Positions 1 to 5,370 of a stretch of 7,814 nt of DNA are shown here, piece after piece. The translations under genes were made by a program, and so were the position numbers. Source of the DNA: Bacteriovoracaceae bacterium (lineage in GTDB: Bacteria > Bdellovibrionota > UBA1018); assembly GCA_023250755.1 (NCBI GenBank), contig JAHFAC010000079.1, forward strand, positions 1-7,814, written 5' to 3'. Under the pieces are notes generated by a model. It had not been told where the DNA came from. It saw nothing but the letters and a program-made list of their open reading frames with translations, and ran no database searches. Position 1 is the stretch's first letter; every line of letters begins with the position of its first letter.

Positions 1-930
1 GATATCAAAAACAGATTTGCCAAACTCCTGAGAGAGGGCATCGATGACACTTTTTCTGGTAAAGGGATGCTGGGACCCAAAGTTCAGTGAGTTTTTTCTA
101 ATGGCCTCGAGTGTTTGATTTCCAACAAAGACATGTTGATCGCCAACAATCAGATCTCCTCCATCAAAGCAAAAGGGAGAGGAAACTCCTGTAATTGCTT
201 TTGCATTTTCAAAAGCCTGAAGGGCAGGGCGATAAAAATAGCTTGGCGTGAAGATGTTGTGGTTAGGAATGAGTGTTTTTCCTGATTTCTCTAAAGGTTT
301 TGAGCCATCCTGACTCCAGAGTGGAGGGTTGCCATCATTTACTTTTTCATTTTCGTCTATGGAGAACAGGCGGATTCGCGACTGTATTTGAGGAGAGAGT
401 GATGAAAGAACTTTTTTTGCGCTGGTTCGATCTTGGTGACTTGCCACGACCCAAAGCTCTACGTCTGGAATGTTTAAAAGGACTTTCTCAAAATCTCTCA
501 AAACTGCCTGTATCGCGTCACGTACCTCGGCTTTGTCGATATAGCTCATACGAATTGCCTTGAGTGGTACATCTCCATTCTCAATTGCAAGTTTTTTTGG
601 TTCTGATGCCACTTGGGGTTGATAAATGAGCTGGACAGAGTTTGTGGGGAGCTCTCTAGCCTTAAAACGTGCGGCATTTTTAACTTTCTGCCTCAAGAAG
701 GTGAGTTCAGGTTTAAGCATTTCTGATCTCATATTCTCACCAGGGGAGAGTTCCTGCTTGAGGTTGTTCAGTACCCGTGTGAGGCACGAAGCTGTATCTT
801 TTGTAACGGGCTTAGTTTTAGCCTGCCCAAAGTGAGGATTAGCGCTGGCGAGAGAGGGATAAAAGGCTAGTATTGAAAAAAGGAGTATTTCAAAAAGAGG
901 AATAATTAGAATAATTTTTAGGAATCTCAC
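1..930 (-). CDS. Secreted pentein-fold (deiminase/DDAH-like) protein, 3' end missing
   Basis: My own translation of the reverse strand is open from a GTG at 930-928 to the window edge (310 codons, C-terminus cut off). The codon just before this GTG is an in-frame TAA, so no upstream start is possible. Residues 1-30 form a signal peptide: R2 and K5, a long hydrophobic stretch, then an A-S-A cleavage site before N31. No clear ribosome binding site precedes the start. Residues 205-209 read WSQDG, like the first catalytic Asp block (W-x-x-D) of guanidino-modifying enzymes. Residues 255-270 (FDGGDLIVGDQHVFVG) closely resemble the GGD block of dimethylarginine dimethylaminohydrolase and arginine deiminase. 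In those families the catalytic His and Cys lie further towards the C-terminus, and that part lies outside the window. The likely role is hydrolysis of a guanidino group (arginine, agmatine or peptidyl-arginine type) outside the cytoplasm. The substrate cannot be told, and a non-catalytic member is possible. Confidence 0.6.
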   Translation of the reverse strand, partial: MRFLKIILIIPLFEILLFSILAFYPSLASANPHFGQAKTKPVTKDTASCLTRVLNNLKQELSPGENMRSEMLKPELTFLRQKVKNAARFKARELPTNSVQLIYQPQVASEPKKLAIENGDVPLKAIRMSYIDKAEVRDAIQAVLRDFEKVLLNIPDVELWVVASHQDRTSAKKVLSSLSPQIQSRIRLFSIDENEKVNDGNPPLWSQDGSKPLEKSGKTLIPNHNIFTPSYFYRPALQAFENAKAITGVSSPFCFDGGDLIVGDQHVFVGNQTLEAIRKNSLNFGSQHPFTRKSVIDALSQEFGKSVFDI

Positions 931-985
931 TTAGTCTGATCGGGATTTTAGTTAAATTAATGATTTTTGCAGTGCCAGATTTATG

Positions 986-1003
986 ACTGTTCACGTGAAC
1001 AGT
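986..1003. promoter_or_regulatory. Perfect 18-bp palindrome, candidate operator
   Basis: ACTGTTCACGTGAACAGT is identical to its own reverse complement over all 18 bases, with no spacer. It lies between two divergent genes, 56 bases from the GTG at 930 and 116 bases from the ATG at 1120. The half-site GTTCACG recurs at 1029-1035, exactly 40 bp downstream in the same orientation. A perfect palindrome of this length in a divergent promoter region is typical of a dimeric repressor or activator site. A weak minus-strand promoter (CTGCAA, 16 bp, TAAAAT; 945-972) lies between the palindrome and the pentein gene, and a weak TTGACG -35 (1058-1063) faces the hydroxylase gene. Which regulator binds is unknown. 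Confidence 0.5.
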
Positions 1004-1119
1004 TGATCTCCAAAATTGCCTAGGAGAGGTTCACGATTAAGGCACAGGAGAGAGCACTTGACGATCCGAGTCGATTAGAGGAATCTTTTTAGATGAAGAT
1101 GATCCCAGTCTAGGAGCCC

Positions 1120-2193
1120 ATGCATAAGACGGACTACATTACTTTAGCTGTTCCTTTGTTTTTTCTCATGATCGGGATCGAAATCTTCATCTCTCGGCGG
1201 GTTGGGCGAAATTATTTTGTGTTCGCTGATAGCTTGAATAATCTTAGCTGTGGAGTTTTGGATCAGGTGCTGGGAACTGTGGTCGAAGGTTCTCTCCTGG
1301 GCGTTTATGTCCTGATCTATGAGAATGCAAGGTTCGTTGATTTTTCTCCTGACTCTAGAGCGATGTGGGTTTTTGGGTTCATTGGCGCAGATTTTTTTTA
1401 CTATTGGTTCCACCGCTTCAGTCATCGGGTGAACTTTCTTTGGGCGGGGCATGTGGTTCACCACCACAGCGAGGAGTTTAATTTTACGGTTGCGCTTCGT
1501 CAGGGCTGGGCGACGCGAGTCAGTTCTGGTTTTTTTTATCTCCCACTAGCCGCCTTGGGTATCCATCCAGTCGTTTTTTTTGCGGCAAAGTCGTTTATGC
1601 TGATTTATCAGTTTTGGATTCATACGCGATTCATTGACAGACTTGGGCCATTTGAGCTGGTTTTTAACACGCCTTCGCATCACCGAGTTCACCACGGTAT
1701 TAACCCAAGGTATATTGACAAGAACTACGGAGGGACTTTCATCATCTGGGACCGGATCTTTGGATCGTTTGAGCCAGAGACGGTGGAGCCCGTTTATGGA
1801 ACCGTCAAGCCACTTGCAAGCTGGAATCCGTTTTGGGCCTATTCACACTATTGGATTGAGCTTGGACGCTTGTCCTGGAGTGCGCAATCGTGGAGAGATC
1901 GTGTCGCTGTATGGTTTGCACCTCCAGGCTGGCGCCCGCGAAATCTAGATCAGTGCCCACCTCCGAGGGAAGTCGATGCAGGGCATTTCAAGAAGTATCA
2001 GATCCCAATCTCACAGAAGCAGATGCGTCGTGCCCTGTTTTTGTTTCTTCCGACGTTGGGATTTTCGTCCGCCTATCTTTTCTTGCATCCTCAGCTGCCA
2101 ATGGGCATGAAGCTCGTCGTGATTGGTATTGTTTCGGCGTGCCTGCATTGGGTGGGAGCTTTGACAGAGGGTCGAAGTGTGTTTCGAAATTAG
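1120..2193 (+). CDS. Fatty acid hydroxylase / sterol desaturase family membrane protein
   Basis: This 357-residue integral membrane protein belongs to the non-haem di-iron fatty acid hydroxylase superfamily, whose members oxidise lipid C-H bonds using O2. The metal-binding histidine boxes are all present: H98-x3-H102 (HRFSH), H111-x2-HH (HVVHHH, 111-116), a lone H168 (FWIHTR), and H188-x2-HH (HHRVHH, 187-192). The segment after the last box (NPRYIDKNYGGTFIIWDR, 195-212) and the later YGT..PL.SWNP stretch are typical of the alkylglycerol monooxygenase-like branch, so an ether-lipid or sterol-like substrate is possible but unproven. Hydrophobic segments lie near residues 8-24, 44-67, 82-97, 137-166 and, as a C-terminal extension, about 305-348. 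The ATG is preceded by AGGAG at 1112-1116 with a short 3-base gap. Its stop codon overlaps that of the convergent sigma factor gene. Three runs of eight T occur inside the gene. Confidence 0.88.
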   Translation: MHKTDYITLAVPLFFLMIGIEIFISRRVGRNYFVFADSLNNLSCGVLDQVLGTVVEGSLLGVYVLIYENARFVDFSPDSRAMWVFGFIGADFFYYWFHRFSHRVNFLWAGHVVHHHSEEFNFTVALRQGWATRVSSGFFYLPLAALGIHPVVFFAAKSFMLIYQFWIHTRFIDRLGPFELVFNTPSHHRVHHGINPRYIDKNYGGTFIIWDRIFGSFEPETVEPVYGTVKPLASWNPFWAYSHYWIELGRLSWSAQSWRDRVAVWFAPPGWRPRNLDQCPPPREVDAGHFKKYQIPISQKQMRRALFLFLPTLGFSSAYLFLHPQLPMGMKLVVIGIVSACLHWVGALTEGRSVFRN

Positions 2194-3155
2194 TCAGTAA
2201 TATATTTTCCTAGTAATTTCTTTAATTTCTCAATTACCTTGCCCTCGATCTGACGTGCTCTTTCGCGGGTGAGGCCGTATCTGTCGGCCACCTCTTGAAG
2301 GGTTTTTGGATTTTCGGCAAGTAGGCGCTCATTGAGAACTTGAAGTTCTTTTTCGTTCAATTCTTTTTGGAGTTCTGGGAGTTTTTCGCTCAGGAGGTCC
2401 AACCACTCTCCTTGAGCCAACGCCTCATCCGGTAATATCCGTTCGTCCGGGAGATGGTCCAGGTGAGTGCGTTTACCACCTTCATCGCTTTCAATCGGAG
2501 CATCCAGCGCCACTTCGGTGCCTTGACTCGAAAGTCGTTGGCTCATTTCAAGAATGTCTTTTTCGCGAACATTCAATTTTTCGGCAAGAAGTTTGGGACC
2601 CGCTAAAAGCCCCTGGGCCTCGAGGCGCTCTTTTTCACGAAGGAGGTGATAAAAAAGTTTTTTCTGGGCCTGGGTCGTCCCAATTCGGACCAGGCGAAAA
2701 TTATCGAGTAGGTATTTAAGAATATAGGATCTAATCCACCAGGAGGCGTAATAACCAAGTCTTGCTCCCTTGGTGGGATCGAATTTAGAAACTGCCTTCA
2801 TCAATCCAATATTTCCCTCTTGGATCAGGTCAAGAAGGTTGGAGTAAATCGAGCGATACTCGAGAGCGATTTTTACGACCAGGCGCAAGTTGGCTGAGAC
2901 CAGGGCTTTGGCTGCATCTCTATCACCTTTTTCAAGCATCCGCATCGCGAGCCGAAATTCATCTTCGGGATCAAGAAGAGGATAGCGCCGGACCTCTTCA
3001 AGGTATCGGCGCAATGGGTCATAGGTGGATAGGGCACGGGTTTGGGATTTGTTCAAGTCATGAGAAACTTCTGCGGGCACAAGAGCTTGACTCGGTGTCT
3101 TCTCTTCTGGCAGCACTTGTGGTTTTTTTGAACGTGTCGATTTTTTGGCGCGCAT
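2190..3155 (-). CDS. rpoH: RpoH-type (sigma-32-like) RNA polymerase sigma factor
   Basis: This is a 321-residue sigma-70 family protein that directs RNA polymerase to a subset of promoters, in the RpoH case the heat-shock regulon. Region 1.2 starts near residue 46 (DPLRRYLEEVRRYPLL). The core-binding region 2.2 is DLIQEGNIGLMKAV (109-122). Regions 2.3/2.4 are at 130-150 (LGYYASWWIRSYILKYLL). The RpoH box is at 162-172 (QAQKKLFYHLL), matching the QRKLFFNL motif that separates sigma-32 from other group members. Region 4.2 helix-turn-helix is at 285-311 (TLQEVADRYGLTRERARQIE). Compared with E. coli RpoH (about 284 residues) there is an extra N-terminal tail of about 40 residues, rich in Lys, Arg and Pro. 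Start ATG at 3155-3153; only a weak GGA-type ribosome site is visible. It diverges from the M16 peptidase gene. RpoH-like paralogues (as in Myxococcus SigB/SigC) are an alternative identity. Confidence 0.85.
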   Translation of the reverse strand: MRAKKSTRSKKPQVLPEEKTPSQALVPAEVSHDLNKSQTRALSTYDPLRRYLEEVRRYPLLDPEDEFRLAMRMLEKGDRDAAKALVSANLRLVVKIALEYRSIYSNLLDLIQEGNIGLMKAVSKFDPTKGARLGYYASWWIRSYILKYLLDNFRLVRIGTTQAQKKLFYHLLREKERLEAQGLLAGPKLLAEKLNVREKDILEMSQRLSSQGTEVALDAPIESDEGGKRTHLDHLPDERILPDEALAQGEWLDLLSEKLPELQKELNEKELQVLNERLLAENPKTLQEVADRYGLTRERARQIEGKVIEKLKKLLGKYITD

Positions 3156-3186
3156 AGTTCTGATCCGCTATTGATTTCCGAAGTGT

Positions 3187-3215
3187 TGTTTACCCTGGAT
3201 AATGTTTGGACTCAA
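3187..3215 (-). promoter_or_regulatory. Candidate sigma-70 promoter of the sigma factor gene
   Basis: On the minus strand TTGAGT (3215-3210) and TAAACA (3192-3187) are separated by exactly 17 bases and lie 32 bases or more upstream of the ATG at 3155. The -35 matches TTGACA at four positions with the correct TTGA start; the -10 is weaker. The -10 falls inside one copy of the 9-bp repeat described at 3188-3196, so a protein bound there would block it. This is a pattern match only. Confidence 0.35.
3188..3196 (+). repeat. Direct repeat GTTTACCCT, copy 1 of 2
   Basis: The nonamer GTTTACCCT occurs here and again at 3248-3256, in the same orientation and 60 bp apart, inside the 117-bp region between two divergent genes. 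This copy overlaps the predicted -10 of the sigma factor promoter. A shared operator is possible; coincidence is not excluded. Confidence 0.45.
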
Positions 3216-3247
3216 GCCGGACAGTGATTCACATCTCCTTTAATCCA

Positions 3248-3256
3248 GTTTACCCT
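3248..3256 (+). repeat. Direct repeat GTTTACCCT, copy 2 of 2
   Basis: This is the second exact copy, followed directly by TATAAA-like sequence (3256-3261) and by the ribosome binding site GAGGAG (3265-3270) of the M16 peptidase gene. It therefore sits where a repressor could cover either the promoter or the translation start of that gene. Confidence 0.45.
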
Positions 3257-3272
3257 ATAAAAAAGAGGAGTC

Positions 3273-4574
3273 ATGCGAAGACAGCTCAAAAAGACAGTTT
3301 TTCAAAATGGTTTGACCCTGCTTACGGAGCGGCATTCTGAGTTTAAGAGTCTCTCGATTGGGATCTGGGTTAAAGCGGGGACTCGTCACGAGCGCCCTCA
3401 CGAGGCAGGGGTTTCCCATTTTTTGGAACACATGCTTTTTAAGGGGACTGAAAAGCGCACCGCCCTTGAAATTGCCCGTGAGGTGGATCAGGTGGGTGGT
3501 GAGTTTAATGCGTTTACCACCCGAGAGTATACCTGTTTTCACCTGCTTTTACTGAGTCGGGATCTGGGACTCGGAATGGATATCCTCAGCGATATCCTTC
3601 TTGATTCACAATTTGATCAAGAAGAGATGGAGCGGGAGCGGAAGGTGATCCTCCAAGAAATTTCAATGGTTGAAGAGTCACCGGAAGAGTTGGCCCATGA
3701 TCTTTACTTCGAGTTGATTTATGGCCGCCATGGTTTAGGGCGCCCCATTTTGGGGACAGAAACCAGTATTCGTCGGATGCGGAGAAGCGATTTATTGCGT
3801 TATTTTCGAAAACATTACCGGCCAGATCAACTGATCATTTCTGTCGCAGGCGATGTTTCTCATGAAACGGTAAAGAAGAAACTCAAATCGCTTATCAAGA
3901 AAAATTGGTCAGGCCGTCGGCCTGGACCCGAGTCTAGGCGCGAGCTCGGTTTTGAGCCAGCTCCCCACGTTCGCGAAGGGTGTTGGTGGATCAAGAGATC
4001 AACAGAGCAAGTACACTTAGTTTGGGGAGTCGAAGGACCTCGCTATCACTCGAGAGATCGGTTTGCAGCGCTTTTGCTGAATGTTTATTTGGGTGGGGGG
4101 ATGAGTTCAGCTCTCTTTCAAGAAATTCGAGAAAAAAACGGACTTGCTTATACCGTTTATTCAAGTCTCTCACCTTTTATAGACTCTGGAGTTTTTACTA
4201 TTTATGCAGCTACGGGAATGAATCAAGTCCCGCTTTGTTTGCGCTTAATCGAGGAGTGCGCGTACAAGTTGCGAAAGAGCCTTCTCTCCGAAGATGAGCT
4301 TCAGATGGTAAAAGATAACCTCAAAGGGACGATTTTACTTTCTTCTGACAGTGTGGAGTCGCGAATGTCGAGCATTGCCAAGAATGAAATTTTCTTCAAC
4401 CGATTTTTTTCAGTTGAGGATGTTTGTCAAATGATTGATCAAGTCGGCCCTGCTGACATTCGACGGGTAGCTCGTAAGATTTTGGGCAAATCAACTCCGA
4501 GCATTTTGGCGCTCGGCCCCAAACCCTCCAAGCAGGTGTCTGCCAAATTAAGGCCCACACTCCTTCGGCGTTAG
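3273..4574 (+). CDS. M16 family zinc metallopeptidase (processing-peptidase-like)
   Basis: This 433-residue member of the M16 (pitrilysin / mitochondrial processing peptidase) family has the usual single-chain bacterial length. The inverted zinc motif HFLEH is at 49-53 (zinc ligands H49 and H53, catalytic base E52). The third ligand is E129, exactly 76 residues after H53 as in the family, within RERKVILQEI. Residues 274-297 (GGGMSSALFQEIREKNGLAY then TVYS) form the conserved C-terminal-half motif whose Arg and Tyr help hold substrate. The protein looks catalytically complete. No signal peptide is visible, so a cytoplasmic location is expected. The likely job is cleavage of short or unfolded peptides. 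The family opening KKTVFQNGLTLL begins at residue 6, which supports the ATG at 3273; the GAGGAG site (3265-3270) sits only two bases before it. The gene ends 18 bp before the end of the convergent gene at 4593. Confidence 0.93.
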   Translation: MRRQLKKTVFQNGLTLLTERHSEFKSLSIGIWVKAGTRHERPHEAGVSHFLEHMLFKGTEKRTALEIAREVDQVGGEFNAFTTREYTCFHLLLLSRDLGLGMDILSDILLDSQFDQEEMERERKVILQEISMVEESPEELAHDLYFELIYGRHGLGRPILGTETSIRRMRRSDLLRYFRKHYRPDQLIISVAGDVSHETVKKKLKSLIKKNWSGRRPGPESRRELGFEPAPHVREGCWWIKRSTEQVHLVWGVEGPRYHSRDRFAALLLNVYLGGGMSSALFQEIREKNGLAYTVYSSLSPFIDSGVFTIYAATGMNQVPLCLRLIEECAYKLRKSLLSEDELQMVKDNLKGTILLSSDSVESRMSSIAKNEIFFNRFFSVEDVCQMIDQVGPADIRRVARKILGKSTPSILALGPKPSKQVSAKLRPTLLRR

Positions 4575-4587
4575 GGTTTGTGTAGAG

Positions 4588-4601
4588 GGGGGTTATCCCC
4601 C
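4588..4601. terminator. GC-rich hairpin between convergent genes, weak terminator candidate
   Basis: GGGGG (4588-4592), a four-base loop TTAT, then CCCCC (4597-4601) can form a short stable stem between the M16 gene and the convergent membrane-anchored protein gene. The loop contains the TAA stop codon of the minus-strand gene. Neither strand has a clear T-run after the stem, so it does not meet the standard picture of an intrinsic terminator. Confidence 0.3.
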
Positions 4602-5354
4602 ACTTTGCCTTCTCTTCCAGATGAGAAAGGCCACAACTACTCCACCCAAAACGATGAACAGGAGGGGGATATCTCCTCCCTGTGCTTTCGGGGTGGGGGT
4701 ATTTTCGCTGCCCCCTGGGATGGAGGGTTGAAAGACGGTGTCTTGTTGGACGGCCGGAGGCACTGGATTTTGGAGGAGATTTTTATCTGCAGGGGAGACG
4801 TTGATTCCCCCAGGGCGACGGAAGACTTTTAACGTCTTCACCATGCTTTCAAAATCCTGATTATATTCCTGATATTTTTTTTTGTTGATCGAATAAGTAA
4901 CCAAGACGCCGATGTCTGCCTTTACCGTCGCGAGGTAGCGAGTAAAAAAGCCCGGGATTTCAGAATCGCCCTGGAGCGCATCGACCCAAACGTGGTCATT
5001 GATGTTGACCGTCTTGGCATATTTTACTTCTGACATGACGGGTTTGCCTTGAACACTGGTAAAAGCTTTTGGATTTTTCAGAAAACTCAAATATTGATCG
5101 AGGCTGTCTTGATCGCCCTTGAGCTTGGCTGCCAATACAATGATTGCATCGCGTTTTTTTGTTTCGTTGGTGTTTTGGCAAACCCATTCAGCCCCTTCTA
5201 GATTGCACTGCCACTGAGGGGGGAGCTCAAATTCTGCAAATTGGTTGGCAAATTTTGCGGCAAAGGAGGATCTTGGCCAAGTGACTACCTGAAAAATTTC
5301 AATCATGAGCGCTAGGGCGAGGACGAAAGCAAATGGGCGTGCGAGGTTTTTCAC
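4593..5354 (-). CDS. Exported protein with periplasmic domain and C-terminal membrane anchor, function unknown
   Basis: This is a 253-residue protein of unknown function. Residues 1 to about 33 form a signal peptide with a long hydrophobic core and a probable cut after F-A-A. Residues 36-180 are a soluble alpha/beta domain opening with FELPPQWQC and ending with FESMVKTLKVFRR. That order of strands and final helix recalls the PsbP/Mog1 (DUF1795-like) fold, which is my inference. C50 and C59 could form a disulfide. Residues 181-225 are a Pro/Thr/Asn-rich linker. Residues 226-249 read GGD, then a hydrophobic span (about 229-246), then WKRR, followed by QSGG: a Gly-Gly, membrane helix, basic cluster order like tripartite C-terminal sorting signals. 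The start is GTG (5354-5352), with AAGGAG (5368-5363) 8 bases before it. It is the second gene of a pair with the beta-barrel gene. Confidence 0.75.
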   Translation of the reverse strand: MKNLARPFAFVLALALMIEIFQVVTWPRSSFAAKFANQFAEFELPPQWQCNLEGAEWVCQNTNETKKRDAIIVLAAKLKGDQDSLDQYLSFLKNPKAFTSVQGKPVMSEVKYAKTVNINDHVWVDALQGDSEIPGFFTRYLATVKADIGVLVTYSINKKKYQEYNQDFESMVKTLKVFRRPGGINVSPADKNLLQNPVPPAVQQDTVFQPSIPGGSENTPTPKAQGGDIPLLFIVLGGVVVAFLIWKRRQSGG

Positions 5355-5362
5355 TTTCCTAT

Positions 5363-5370
5363 CTCCTTTA
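5363..5370 (-). promoter_or_regulatory. Ribosome binding site overlapping the upstream stop codon (translational coupling)
   Basis: Read on the minus strand, 5370-5363 is TAAAGGAG. The TAA is the stop codon of the beta-barrel gene, and AAGGAG is the ribosome binding site for the next gene, 8 bases before its GTG at 5354. This shows that the two genes are read from one transcript and are probably translated in coupled fashion. It also settles the GTG as the correct start. Confidence 0.85.

Noticed and set aside
273..835. Two plus-strand open frames (96 and 69 codons) at 273-563 and 626-835
   Set aside because: They lie opposite the pentein-like gene, whose minus-strand frame is open for 310 codons with a signal peptide and family motifs; the plus-strand translations show no recognisable domain.
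1144..1467. Minus-strand 107-codon open frame
   Set aside because: It is antisense to the hydroxylase gene, which carries intact histidine boxes.
2213..2237. Possible hairpin GTAATT / AATTAC near the end of the sigma factor gene
   Set aside because: The stem is only six A/T-rich pairs with a 13-base loop and lies in coding sequence; too weak to call a terminator.
3256..3261. TATAAA as a -10 box for the M16 peptidase gene
   Set aside because: It is only 11 bases from the ATG, which would leave almost no leader for the ribosome site, and there is no -35 at the right distance.
4578..4832. Plus-strand 84-codon open frame after the M16 gene
   Set aside because: It is antisense to the C-terminal linker and anchor of the minus-strand protein and has no recognisable features.
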